The translations under genes were made by a program, and so were the position numbers. A DNA stretch of 64,000 bases from Mycocentrospora acerina (lineage: Eukaryota > Ascomycota > Dothideomycetes > Pleosporales), in NCBI GenBank assembly GCA_022701365.1, contig JAKUHH010000032.1, positions 124,001 through 188,000 of the forward strand. Direction: 5' to 3'. Positions 1 to 10,872 of this stretch are shown here, piece by piece. Under the pieces are notes generated by a model, which was given only the letters and a program-made list of their open reading frames with translations, did not search any database and was not told the origin of the DNA. Position 1 is the stretch's first letter, and each line of letters starts with the position of its first letter.

Positions 1-344
1 AGTACGATTCTTAAACGTAGTACACATCAAAAACATGGGGAAACGAGACAAACGCATACATGGAATGTATTTCTTTATCAATGTTGGACACTCCACACAC
101 GCGATGTTTGAATACCCGATGAATTGGCAAACAGCACGTGAAGTCCAACGTCAAATCACTGGAGGTCCAAGCTGGTGTTTATTGCGCTTCCAAGCTGGTC
201 GAGACACTTCCTAACCGTTTTATTATAACTCTACAAAAAGAGAAAGGAATGAAACATGTATTAAATGTGTGTAGCATGCATCATCCCCAACTAGACAAAT
301 ACTTTCCGTGTAGAGCTTCTTGACGCTAACTGGCAAGTCTGCTA

Positions 345-376
<32 letters not shown>
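345..376. repeat. (GATT)n microsatellite
   Basis: About eight uninterrupted GATT units, followed by an ATCGATCGATTAAT tail. It lies in non-coding sequence. Confidence 0.9.
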
Positions 377-954
377 AATCGATCGATTAATGTATCTCAA
401 TATCTATACACCTGCTTTCCTTGGGACACAGAGACAAGCAGGTTCATTAAGCCTACATGTAATCTCAAACCATACACGCCTACTTATTCCAGATGAATTC
501 GAGGTAACCACAATGACACCCCCTCCCTTCGTGCCTTCACTAGTCTCTCACCGATCAGACAATGTCAGAATTTGGTATCAGTGTGTCTGGTAGAAGATGG
601 GGGAAAGAAATACCCCCCTCTAACAAACCCACATGTTTTCGCTTTCCGACTCCTCTTTTCTGTAGAGGTATATACTTACACTTGCACACTCACATTTCGT
701 ATATATGCACATGGGTATGTGTATGTGTATGCATACAGGGATATGTGTATTTATGTGCAAGTATCAACACACACGGAAGACTAGTACAGTAATTTGATCC
801 GTCAATCCATCAATCACTCACCTCCTTTGAACTGATTCACTCACTTCTTCAAACACGTAATCAAACTGCTTGAGATGGGTTGACTATGTACAGATACAAG
901 ATGAACAGTAGTGTTAGTCTTGCAGCTTCTTGTTATAATAAACTGTAATCCCCT

Positions 955-980
955 CTTTCTTTCTCTCTCTCTCTCTCTCT
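955..980. repeat. (CT)n microsatellite
   Basis: A pyrimidine tract, mainly CT dinucleotides, downstream of the minus-strand mannosidase gene. Confidence 0.85.
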
Positions 981-1206
981 GTGTTCTCTGTGTGTGTATG
1001 CAGTTTTTCACATCAACGTAGAAATGGGGCATTTGCCAAGATTGCCGACGTGGGAGAATGGTGAGCATATACAAAAAAATATATATGAAAATAGGCAGTG
1101 TGAGTAGTACTAGTTGTAGTATATAGAAATGCTGGACCACCACCACCACTACTACTACCACTACGATATCAAAGCACAACAATAACAACAACAACAACAC
1201 CATCAC

Positions 1207-2736
1207 TCACTCCTGAAACCGTCTTGCCAACACCCCCGGCATCCTCGACTCCAAATCCAACACCGCCTGCCCAAGCAACCCATTTGCCCATGAAAACCAC
1301 TGTCGACTCCACGTCCCTTCTATCCAGCTATCCACGCTCTCGTGCAACATGCCATACCCATCTGTACTCCGCAGCAGGACAGCCAACTCGTTGACAATTT
1401 CGTTTTCGTCCTCGCTCGTCAAGATGGTCATGACGTTTGCCATGGGCCAGGCGCGGCCGGGGAGGGTGTGCATGCTGCCTACGCCGGAGATGACGGGGCC
1501 GGAGGTGTAGTAGGGGTTATCGCGGGAGAGGATTTTGCGGCGAGTGGCGTTGTAGATGGGGTTTGAAGGGGAGGTGAAGTTGAGGTAAGGGGCGGAGAGG
1601 AGGGAAGGGACGTTTGGGTCGTCCATGATGTTTGTGCTGCCGTAGCCGTCGATTTCGTAGGCGTAGATGGGGCCGTATTTTGGGTCGGGGACGACGGCGT
1701 GGGTTTCGATGCCGGTGCGGATTCCGGCGCTGAGGGCTTGCATGCGGTGGGCGAGGGGGCCGTAACCGGGAAGGCGCGAGACGATGGTTGCGGAGGCGTT
1801 AAGCGCAGTGCTGAACATCATGTTGCTGGGGATGAGGTATTGGTATAGGCATGAGTCGTCGCTTGGGCGCTGGAAGCTCCTGATCAGCCCGATGTTGCCT
1901 CTGTGTGGCGAGCCGTTGCAGTCGTTGATTGGGGTGCCGCCATAGGGCGCGCAGTATGTGTAGGGTGTGTGCTGCCACTTCCCGTCTTTGTCGTACGAGT
2001 CAATCATCATGCTCTCCGTGGTATCAAGTACCTTCTCCACCGCTTTCGTCCAATTCCCTCTTGCGAAAAACTCCCAATCCCCCGTTGCGGCCGCATAGTC
2101 ACCACTCAACTGTAAGAAGCTGGCCAGGGAATCGAGCTCCCACTGACAGCTAAACACGGCCATGTAGTCATACGGCGGCGTGATTCTATCGCTATTCAGC
2201 GAACTGCGCCGCTCAATGCCACTTTCCTCTGGTGCCTGAAACGCATTGCAGAACGGATCGCCCAGAATATACCGAGCTTGCAAATTCACTGCGCCCCTCC
2301 ACAAACTCGCCAGACTGTTCCACTCTTTACTGGGTGTCAGAATACTGAGATATGCTTGCAACTGATTCGCACTATCTCTCAACCACATGGCTTCTATGTC
2401 CCCCGTGATGATAAAGGTCAACTCCTCAGGCTCCCCAAGTGTTTCGTTGGACCACCCGCGCCATGCGATTGTCGTGTCGAGTGTACTGGGCCAGCTGTTT
2501 TCGAAAAGGCGGAAGAGATCTGGATCTGCAATCACGTGGCGCAGACGCGAGATGGTGGCTTCGACATCCTGGGAGGGGAAGGTGCGGCAGGAGGGGATGG
2601 GACGGGCGTAGGAGAGGTTGTGGCGTCCGGTAGAAAACGGGGCGTGGTAGTTGGAGGCGTAGGATGTGTAGAGAGGGCATTGAGCGACAGACAGGGGGAG
2701 AAGGATGGTTAGGGTGAGGAGCGTGCGGGTGTGCAT
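1207..2736 (-). CDS. GH125 exo-alpha-1,6-mannosidase (Mug157-like)
   Basis: Uninterrupted 509-residue frame resembling glycoside hydrolase family 125, the family that includes the S. pombe meiotic protein Mug157 and bacterial exo-alpha-1,6-mannosidases. Residues 1-19 form a signal peptide (hydrophobic run ending in SVAQ), so the enzyme is probably secreted or luminal. The family landmark MWLRDSANQ is at residues 117-125, and a GVGSMHTLPGRAWPM block lies in the C-terminal third. I chose the ATG at 2736 because it places the signal peptide at the N-terminus; an in-frame upstream extension to 2838 would add 34 residues before it. The length suits the family. The likely role is trimming alpha-1,6-mannosyl residues from wall mannan or N-glycans. 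Family assignment is firm; the substrate is inferred. Confidence 0.92.
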   Translation of the reverse strand: MHTRTLLTLTILLPLSVAQCPLYTSYASNYHAPFSTGRHNLSYARPIPSCRTFPSQDVEATISRLRHVIADPDLFRLFENSWPSTLDTTIAWRGWSNETLGEPEELTFIITGDIEAMWLRDSANQLQAYLSILTPSKEWNSLASLWRGAVNLQARYILGDPFCNAFQAPEESGIERRSSLNSDRITPPYDYMAVFSCQWELDSLASFLQLSGDYAAATGDWEFFARGNWTKAVEKVLDTTESMMIDSYDKDGKWQHTPYTYCAPYGGTPINDCNGSPHRGNIGLIRSFQRPSDDSCLYQYLIPSNMMFSTALNASATIVSRLPGYGPLAHRMQALSAGIRTGIETHAVVPDPKYGPIYAYEIDGYGSTNIMDDPNVPSLLSAPYLNFTSPSNPIYNATRRKILSRDNPYYTSGPVISGVGSMHTLPGRAWPMANVMTILTSEDENEIVNELAVLLRSTDGYGMLHESVDSWIEGTWSRQWFSWANGLLGQAVLDLESRMPGVLARRFQE

Positions 2737-3368
2737 TTTGATGGCGGTGGGAGGAAGGGGCGGGAGGACGGTACAAGGCGAATTATTAATACTACAACAT
2801 GTTGGAAAAACGAAAGAAATGAAGAATAGGACCTGCAAGTGAACAGATGTGATATGTCGACCCCAGAATGCTGAGCTGTCACGTTGTACTGGCCAAGCTT
2901 TCTACAGTTCCAAAATTACCTCACTAGCGCGTTTCAATCCGACACTTCTTTTGAGGTTTTCAAAGTACAGTTATAAAGCAAAAGATTAATACAAGGCTGC
3001 ATCAGCTAGCAGGTAGGTATACTCCTACGCGGCAAGTACCTACTCGAGGTCTGCTAGAATAGAACCAATAGTGAACACAATACAAGTTTTTGAACAAACC
3101 ACAAGAATACATCTATATACAACAATGTTACCTACGCCAGTCATACCCATCTCATCGTAGTCCAAATGCTCAAATCCGCATGCATTTGTCCATCCATCCT
3201 ATCTATCCTGCCAGGCATACACATGGACTCATTGCAGTCATGACACGCTCAACGCTCAATGGCGCTTACAAAACAGCATAGTACAGAAAGAAGCGAAAAA
3301 GAAATCCAAAATCGACACCACGCTAGCTTAGGCGATACTCAAAATCACCGCTGCGTCTTCTTCCTGAC
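2737..3368. other. Intergenic: GH125 promoter and NIPA 3' flank
   Basis: Both neighbours lie on the minus strand. This stretch therefore holds the mannosidase promoter and the 3' UTR of the Mg2+ transporter gene. No coding region or clear promoter motif was recognised. Confidence 0.5.
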
Positions 3369-5427
3369 TTACGGATACGGCCCTCGTGCTGTCTTGTCTT
3401 CTGCTCTCCCTGTTCTGAATCCATGGTTAGAACTCCTGTCGGGACTCTCTTCCATTCGCCATTCCTCCTCTATCTCGACATCCTCGTACCCTGGGGGAGC
3501 TCTTTCTCTACTCCCTACACTTTGGATGGGAAGCAAATGCGACGAGTCGCCTTTGACAAGGCCCAACCGTTCTTCTTCTGTCGCTACAGCTTTCCCTTCT
3601 CGACTCCCCTTTCTCGAGTGTTTGCTGACTGGCCGCTTGCTGCTTTCCCCAAAACTCTCGGAGCGGTTCCGTGAAAAGACATTTGTGAAGCTGAACTGCC
3701 GTTTCGCAATGTGCGGTGGAGGTCGGGGTGGTTGCAATTCCTCATTGTCGTCGACGTAATGGGGTGGTTCGGGGAGAGATGCGAATTGGATGTGAGATGA
3801 GGGCTCGTTGAGAGGTTTGTAGCTGGTATCTTGACTCATGGCGTACTTGTACGGATCGTAATCGGCCGAGACGCCATCTGCAGACATTGACGGGATGGGC
3901 GGAAGGGTCGACATGTCCACGCCCCCGCTGCTAGGCGCACGTGCAGTATCGCGGCTGCTAGTCGATTTCCCACGCGACCTGAGACGTTGGAAAAAGCCTG
4001 GATGGAAGCTGCTACTGTCGTCTTCCGATTCATCGTCTGGAAAGTGTGTCATTCCGAGGGGTGGGTGGACGGTTTTCGTTCTCACAACAGTCCCGCTACG
4101 AGTTGGCGGGCGATTCGGGTCGAGTACTGTTTTTCTGCGGCGTAGACCATCGAATTCAACGGTTTCGCCTTCGCCAATGGGAGACATGTGTTCTTCCTTG
4201 ATCTTGTGAGCTTCGTGGAGTTCCTTGGTAGATCTGGCTTTTGAGAGGGTGCGGAGAATGGATGCACCGCCACGAATGGTGTCAGCGCGTGGCGCAAATT
4301 CAGACTCTTCCATTTCTGCAACGGTGCGCACTTGATCGAGATCGCCCTTGAAGATGGCGGCGTCGGGGACGTCCTTTGCTGATTGCGAAAGCTGCAAAAG
4401 GACGACGCCGGAGCAAATTTGCAGGAAACCCATGATGACTTGGAGAATCTGGATAGCTGTTCCCTTGAAGCCTTGGAACAAGACGGCCGAGGTGACCAAG
4501 GTGGACGAGGTGAAGAGAACGTAGTACGTAGGAGTGACCAAAGCAGCGTTGAACAGATTTAGCGCTTTCTAATCTAGCGTTAGTGGTGCAACGGGAAGGG
4601 AGGATGTGTTGTGGTGTGGTGTGATGTTGAATGCTTCGACTTACATTTAGAAAAACAATCTCGACGAGTAGGGTGATGACGACAAATACCAGGAGAAAGT
4701 ACATGAACCACTGTTTAAATTGACCACCGTGGGCGCCAGAAATCTGCGATACTATCGCAGCGCCAAGGCCCTGTGTGGCAACGACGCTCAGGCCGCCGAT
4801 TAAGCTGCAGATGGAGATGTAGACCATCATTGTCTTTTTTCCGTACTTTGGCCCAAGGTAAAAGGCGGCGAAGGCGCAGGTGAGGATGATGACGCCTGCA
4901 TAGCTGAGGAAGCCAGGCGAAATGACGTATTTTTGCATCTCTTGGATGCTGGCGACGGACGACTGGGACGGAGCGCTCACGGCAATGATGACGGATCCCA
5001 CAATGCAGTTGAAGCAGCCGACCTTGCCGACAAAGCTCAGACGTTCTTTCAAGAAGATGGCGGACAGGATGGCGCAGACGACGACCGTCAGTGCTCCCAT
5101 GGGGGTGACGAGGATGGCATCGGTGAAGGCGTAGGCGACAAAGTTGCAGATTTCGCCGACAATCATGAGCGTCATGCCCGACCACCACCAGGCGTTCTTG
5201 AGGTAGCCGTAGCCTTCTCCCGCCTCTTCATGGTACTTTGAGTTTGCCTGGAGCAAGCCGTGCTTCTTGATGACAAACGAGACGCCAATGAACAGGCCGG
5301 ATACGATTGCCAGGATGACGCCGATGATTTTGTACGAAGCAGGGCGTCCTGTCGTGTCGCCCCCAATGCCCCCGCTGCGAGCGTGGACGTCGTGCGCGGC
5401 ATGGAGGAGATGGGCAGTCGAGTCCAT
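3369..5427 (-). CDS. NIPA-type magnesium transporter (DUF803), two exons
   Basis: Exon 1 is 5427-4645 and exon 2 is 4568-3369. The 76-bp intron has a GTAAGT donor and a TAG acceptor in phase 0. The 660-residue product matches NIPA/DUF803 membrane proteins, with about nine transmembrane segments between residues 30 and 330. Recognisable stretches are SGLFIGVSFVIKKHGLL, AYAFTDAILVTPMGAL and the KALNLFNAALVTPTYYV segment that starts exon 2. The C-terminal half is a long hydrophilic, Ser/Pro-rich tail, presumably cytosolic. The family moves Mg2+ across plasma or endosomal membranes. The start at 5427 is inferred: an upstream in-frame extension exists but is Pro/Arg/Cys-rich and unlike the family. 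Confidence 0.9.
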
Positions 5428-6329
5428 CTGGGAGGCGTGGGGTCCCAAAGCGCAGCGAGGGTGCCGTCGCCGTCGAGAGGAGTTGGGCTTGGGCGCAACG
5501 GCGACTCGAGGGTTTGGGGGTGGGGAGAGTGTTTTCTTAGGGTAGCCGCGCGCGTGGCTGGAGCATGGGCGTGTGCAGCAGCAGCTGAGGGGCAAGGTCT
5601 AGCAACGAGGCTGAGTGCCGTATGCGCGTGGGATGGGTGCTTCTTTCCTCGTGTGGGTGCGGCAGGCGGAAAGTTTGTTTTGGGTGGCCGCGCGGGAGCC
5701 GGGGGGGTTGGCCGGGAGCGGGAGACGAGGAATGGCAGCGAAGCAGCGCGTGAGTGTGAGAGTATGTGTGTGGGCGTGTGTGGGGGGAATAGGCAGGTTG
5801 GGAGGGTGTTGCAGGCGGGTAGGGCAAGGCGCAGCGCAGGTGGACTCGCGGCTGATGCGTACTTGCAATGGCGTAGTCGGTTGGATGTGGATGTATGCAC
5901 GCCGCAGGGTAGCGCTGCAGCTGAGGGCCAGGGCTAGACTGTGGAGACGGCTATTTTGGTGTCTGGGGAGAACAACAACAACACCGACAAGAAGGCGAAG
6001 AGGAAGGAGAAGAGGGCTGGAGAGGTCAAGGGGCAGAGGCCGAGTTTCAGAGGCACATGCAGGCTTGATGGCGATGACAGATGCAGAGTGGCTCGAGGCT
6101 GGCGGGAGCTGGCCGTGCTGCTGTCCTGTCAACGAGCAGTGCCGGTGTCAGTGCCAGTTGCACGCCCCAGACCCTTGCAACTGGTGCGACGGGGCAACGG
6201 CTCGAGGCGGAAGCCAGCATGTCCGCGTCCATGTCCACGTCCATGTCCATGTCCATGTGCAGGGGGTGTGGAGATGCTGATGGTGATGAATAAGAAGAAG
6301 TGGCAGCGGTAGTGGTAGTGGTAGTGGAA

Positions 6330-6490
6330 GTGGCAGTAGCGGAAGAAGAAGAAGAAGAAGAAAAAGAAAAGGAAGAAGACGATGAACAAGAACAACAAGG
6401 AGAGGTAGGAGTAGAACAACAAGACGAACAAGACGAAAAAGAACACCAAGAAGAACACCAAGAAGAACAAGAACAACAAGAGCAAACACT
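6330..6490 (+). repeat. Polypurine tract
   Basis: About 160 bases of GAA, GAC and CAA-type triplets with almost no T on the plus strand, including several consecutive GAA units near 6343-6362. Such strand asymmetry is typical of triplex- or R-loop-prone DNA. The structural behaviour is inference. Confidence 0.7.
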
Positions 6491-6671
6491 AGACGCAGGC
6501 ATCCAGCTCCTCATCAAAGCCCCACTGATTATTGCCCGAGTCCATGGAACACTAACCACGCCTGCTGCTGCCACTCAACACCCCGTCTTGGCCATGAACG
6601 TCGCTGCTGACATGACCACCACCACCACAACCATCATCATTAACTACCTCAACGCTTACATCACCGTCGTC

Positions 6672-6743
6672 GCTAACATGACCACCACTGCTAACATGGT
6701 CACAACTGCTAACATGGCCACAACTGCCAACATGACCACAACC
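6672..6743 (+). repeat. 18-bp minisatellite, four copies
   Basis: Four contiguous copies of a unit close to GCTAACATGACCACAACT, differing at a few positions. A related but looser ACTGCTTACATCACCACC-type array continues from about 6780 to 7000, directly upstream of the COG4 start. Confidence 0.85.
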
Positions 6744-7010
6744 CCCCTCATTGTCATCACAAGCTACCTCGACTGCTTACAATAGCTTAACTGCTTACAT
6801 CACATCGACTGCTTACGTCACCACCGCCGTCACCGTCGCCGATACTGCCTACATCACCGCCACACCGTCGCCGTCGCTGCTTACGTCACCACCACCACTT
6901 CCACCACTGCTGCTTATGTCACCACCACCACCACCATTACTGCTTACATCACCACCAGTACCACCACACAACCACCCCACCACTACCACCACCATCACCC
7001 CACCACTACC

Positions 7011-9489
7011 ATGACAGAGCATGGCGCTCTCAAACCCCCACCCCCACCACTACCGCCATGTGACATCTTCGCCGCCTCCTCCGTCGCCGACATCCACCAA
7101 GCCCTTGCCCAGCTGCACCACCAAGAGGCCGCCGTCACCGAGCGCCTAAACGCCCTCGTCGCCTCGCAAAAGGACCTCTCGCGCGAGCTCGGCCGCCTCG
7201 ACCTGCTGCGCGCACACCTCGGCGGCCAGGTCGTCAACACGCGCGCAATTAGCAATGGCATGCTCTCCGACGCCGCCTCCACTGCCACCCGCATCTCGCG
7301 CGCCGTCAAGCGCCTGGACCAGGAGCAGACAAACGTCAAGGCCACGCTGGACGTAGTCGAGCAGGTCGCCGAGCTCAAGGCCTGCGTCCTGGGTGTCCAC
7401 GGCTCCATGGGCGCGCCCCAGGACTGGGAGACGGCCGCTGCATACCTCAGCCGCGCCTCTAAGATACCCGACGACGTCGTCGACGGCACCTTTGCCGAGG
7501 AGATTGTCCCCACGGCAGAGGTGCCCGACCCCCCGCGCGTCACCCTAGACGCCGCCGCAGAGTCGCTGTGTGGCCTGTTCCTGCGCGAGTTCGACAAGGC
7601 CGCAACCGAGGGCGACGGCTCCAAGGTGACACGCTTCTTCAAGCTGTTTCCCCTCATTGGCAGGACAGACGTGGGGCTAGATGCATACGGCCGCTACGTC
7701 TGCCAGGGTGTGGCGTCGAGGGCGCGCACCACCTTCAACTCGGCTCCCCCCGCACAGAGGAGCGAGGGCTTCTTCTATGGCAACACCGTCACAAAGCTGT
7801 TCGAGCACATTGCACAGATTGTCGACGGCCACGAGCCACTCGTCGAGCGCCACTACGGCCCGGGCATGATGGCCAAGGTCATTGAGCGCCTGCAGATTGA
7901 GGCAGATGTCCAGGGAGGCATTGTGCTTGACACGTGGCACGAAGAGCGGAACATTGACCGTCGGTTGACTGACATCAAGTCATACGCCTTCTCCTTTCTT
8001 GTGCAGAGCTTCCTGCCTGCCCAGAAGCCCGCTTCTGGGACACCACGCTCAAACTCTCCAGCCAGTACTGTGCGAACAAGCGAGGACGAGGGAGTCAACA
8101 TGAAGGAAATCGATGGTTTGCTAGGAGAATGTGCGCTTATGCTCGGTCGGTGGTCCCTATATTCGCGATTTATATCCGACAAATGCGCAGTAAGTATATT
8201 TCCCTCTTCTAGACATGAACACCTCTTCACCCTAAACACAATCACTCCCTCATTCCAGTCATAAACACCCAGTCATCAACACCCCTCACCCCAGGCACAA
8301 ATAATCACACTCACAGCCCTCGTCCCCCCCTGATGTCATCGACCATGGCCTCGTCATGCCGCCCTTCCTCACAACCAGCAACCTCCAAAAAAAAGTCTCG
8401 TCACATCTAATTGAACCGTTTAATATAATGTCCACCTTCTTCTTCCGTCGCTCCGTCGAAAAAGCCTTCCAACTCGACGAGTCGCCCTCGGATTTGACGC
8501 TCAACCCTTCCAAACCTCTAGACTCCAACCCACCATTCATCACTTCTGCCGTCGACGACGTCATGTACATTGTCAACCAAGTCATCCAGCGCACACTGGC
8601 TACCTCGCAACGGAATGTTGTTGCCAGTGTTGTGCCGACTGTCGGTAGGGTCCTGGGGAGCGACTTTATAGGAATGATTCAGCGCAAAATGCGCGACGAG
8701 AGCTACCCAAAGCCTGTCATTCAAGGCGGCTTGCCTCCTGAAGACAAGGTCATTGCATTTCTTGTTCTAATCAACAATCTCGACGTAGCGAATGACTACA
8801 TCAAGCGTATCGTCGAACAGCAACTTGCTCGCAACCCCGAGACTGATCATTCTCCCCTCCAGGATTTGTTTCCTTTTGGTCATGACAGCACCTACGTCCA
8901 AACTGTACTGCGGACACTCGAATCTTCCTTTGCAACCAAGAGTACCGAATTGCTCAATGACGGCATCACCGTCCTCTGCGCCAACGTGCTCAAACCTCGC
9001 ATCCGACCCATCCTCGCTGAAGCGTTCCGCGATGTCGATTACGCGCCTCCCGACGACACCCTCGACGACGACGAAGAAGAAGACGATGTAGATCTCGTCA
9101 AATCACGCTTCGACCGCCACTGGCACATTCTCGTTCGCCCCATCAAACGCATCCTAACTCCCGCCAACTTTGACCGCCTCCTTGCAACGACAATCCCGTA
9201 TCTCGCAACCGCGCTCGAAAAGAGAATCAAAAGCTACTATGGGCGCGTCAACGAACTCGGCGCCGTCAGACTGGAAAGAGATGTCGCGGGTGTAGTTGCA
9301 AAGGCAGTCGAGGGTGGCAAATACGGTCTCCGTGACGCCTTTGTAAAAGTACAGCAAATGTGCGTCATCTTGAATATGGAAGACGACGAGTGGGATGAAG
9401 TAGAGCGTGGGGAAAGCGGAATGGAGTGGGTGATTGACGCTGAAGAGCGGGGCAGAGTACGCGCAATTGTCAAGGGGGATGTGAGGTGA
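7011..9489 (+). CDS. COG4: Conserved oligomeric Golgi complex subunit 4
   Basis: Exon 1 is 7011-8189 and exon 2 is 8317-9489, separated by a 127-bp intron (GTAAGT donor, CACAG acceptor, phase 0). The nearer acceptor at 8294 is rejected because it runs into a stop after 12 codons. The 783-residue product matches COG4: an N-terminal coiled-coil part (residues 20-140) with many Leu/Arg heptads, then FFKLFPLIGRTDVGLDAYGRYV, and in exon 2 the block around MSTFFFRRSVEKAFQLDE followed by DVMYIVNQVIQRTL. COG4 is a lobe-A subunit of the COG tether that captures retrograde vesicles at the Golgi and so sustains glycosylation. The N-terminus is Pro-rich (residues 8-16), and the ATG directly follows the repeat array. 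Confidence 0.93.
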
Positions 9490-9861
9490 AGGAACCAAAA
9501 AAAAGTAGAAAGAACTATCAAATTTTGACAATCATTTGTCGTAGACAACATGTGAAGATGTTGCTGACTTGGACTGTAAGATTTTGGTTGAATGGCTAAT
9601 CCACGTACAGCTCAGTCAAGTGATGACAACAAAATTCCCTATCCTACGAGAATTTAATCGTCACTGATTAAAAAGTAAACATTCATGTTACATACATACT
9701 CTTACAGCGGACATTTTTTCCCATGACCATGTAGCCCATCCTACTCAAGTCCCACGCCACACAAAAAAACGCCCCATCCCAAGCCCAATCAACCAAACAA
9801 TCAATCAATAAGTGTGTAAAAAGCGCCCTTCTTTGAATTTACTTGCCAGTTTCAAATCACG
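9490..9861. terminator. Convergent 3' flanks of COG4 and PC4-like gene
   Basis: The neighbouring genes converge here. The stretch is AT-rich with A-runs and contains nothing else I recognise. It should hold both polyadenylation regions. Confidence 0.45.
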
Positions 9862-10607
9862 TCAATCTTCTTCCTCATCCTCACCCTTGTACGCCTTGAC
9901 AAGCGCATCGCCCTCTTCATCGGACGCGTCTCCTTCGTTTTCATCTTCCTTTTCAGTAGCAACAACAGTAGTAGTAGTAGTAGCATCACTATACTCTGGC
10001 CTCACAACCCGCACATTCTTCTCCGCAAGGACGGCCTCAATCAGCGGCGCCGCAGCAAGAAGCGCATTGTAGTTTTCAATCGAGAGGGAGATGCCCTGTT
10101 AGTTTTTGTAAGACTCTGACTCGCCCTCCGCGTAACAAACATCTGTGAGGATATCACCGACAAGGGACACACACACACACAGAACACATACCTTTTTTCC
10201 TGGCTTCGCCTCCCCCGAATCCGTAACGTAGTACTCCCGGATATTCACGTAGACGTTGCTCTTGAACTCGCTGACTGTTGCGCGGCGCTTTCCCGTGGAA
10301 TTCAACTGTATTGTATATTTTCCGTTATTATGGTCGTGAACTTTTTGCGTGTAGATTTCCGAGGTTTGGATTACGAGAGGATACGTACGGCAATGTATTG
10401 GTTTCCTTCTTCGTCTTTTTCAAGTTTGGGGACGAGAGGTGTTGTATCTTCTTCTTCTTCCTCTTCTTCCTTGTCTGGTTTGGCTTTTTTGCTGGCGCGC
10501 GTGGGTGTGTCGTCACTGTTAGAAGAGGGCTCAGCGCGCTTCTTGGTAAATGTCTTTTTGAAGCTGCTACCGCCGCCGCGAGCACCACCACGTTTGAATC
10601 CGGCCAT
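9862..10607 (-). CDS. PC4/p15-type RNA polymerase II transcriptional coactivator
   Basis: Three exons: 10607-10389, 10305-10192 and 10095-9862. Both introns (83 and 96 bp) are phase 0 with GTACGT/CAG and GTATGT/CAG borders. The 188-residue product has a Lys/Gly-rich start, an acidic Glu run at residues 47-54, and the PC4 ssDNA-binding core spanning the exon junctions (TGKRRATVSEF, VNIREYYV, PGKKGISLSIE, AAAPLIEAVL). A long acidic C-terminal tail follows. PC4 (yeast Sub1) binds single-stranded DNA and melted promoters as a dimer and helps the transition from initiation to elongation. It is divergent from the F-box gene across a 265-bp gap. Confidence 0.93.
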
Positions 10608-10872
10608 GTTGTTTGTAGGGCAAGTGTGTCGAGACGAGACGAAGATGTATGGGTAGTGGACGTTGATTGTGACGTGATATGGGGAGACGCGTGCTTACCA
10701 TGACGCAGGGCAAACGCGCTAGGAACGCGGTCACGTGACGACGACTGTCTACTGCAGGGCTTAGGCGGCTGGCCAAACGCACGCTGAAAAGCCGTCCTCT
10801 CCTCTACTCTTTCACGAGCGCCCGTTACTTAGTCGCATCTTGGTTTGTGGTGTCAAGCTCGACTACACAGAA
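10608..10872. promoter_or_regulatory. Bidirectional promoter, PC4-like/F-box
   Basis: A 265-bp gap between two divergent start codons. It contains an MluI-box hexamer ACGCGT at 10687-10692. I saw no TATA box in either orientation. Confidence 0.5.

Larger units (their letters stand above)
1..1206. other. Gene-free left flank with microsatellites
   Basis: I see no convincing coding region. Open frames here are short, and the 121-residue minus-strand frame at 841-1206 is mostly poly-leucine and poly-valine read from simple sequence. The stretch contains a GATT repeat (345-376), GT/TA-rich sequence near 700-750, a CT tract (955-980) and an ACC/ACA-rich tract near 1136-1205. It probably includes the 3' UTR of the mannosidase gene that ends at 1207. 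Confidence 0.6.
5428..7010. promoter_or_regulatory. Divergent NIPA/COG4 intergenic region with simple sequence
   Basis: This 1.6-kb gap separates two divergently transcribed genes and must hold both promoters. Open frames crossing it are low-complexity (poly-Val, poly-Glu, Thr/Pro runs) and lack a plausible ATG; the longest near 6300 begins at GTG. From left to right there is a G-rich part (5500-5950), a short TCCATG repeat (6220-6262), a polypurine tract, an 18-bp minisatellite and an ACC/CTTACATC-rich array that reaches the COG4 ATG. Confidence 0.6.

Noticed and set aside
345..376. CRISPR-like or other functional array
   Set aside because: Simple tetranucleotide repeat without spacers, in a eukaryotic genome.
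841..1206. 121-codon minus-strand frame downstream of the mannosidase
   Set aside because: Poly-Leu/poly-Val and Arg/Glu runs translated from microsatellites.
5172..6574. Several 100-240 codon frames on both strands in the NIPA upstream region
   Set aside because: Low-complexity Arg/Pro/Ser composition in GC-rich leader and repeat sequence; no start context or family resemblance.
6300..6785. 161-codon plus-strand open frame upstream of COG4
   Set aside because: It starts at GTG, consists of Val, Glu/Gln and Thr runs read from simple sequence, and matches no family.
8190..8294. Nearer acceptor for the COG4 intron
   Set aside because: It leads to an in-frame stop after 12 codons; the acceptor at 8316 restores the conserved frame.
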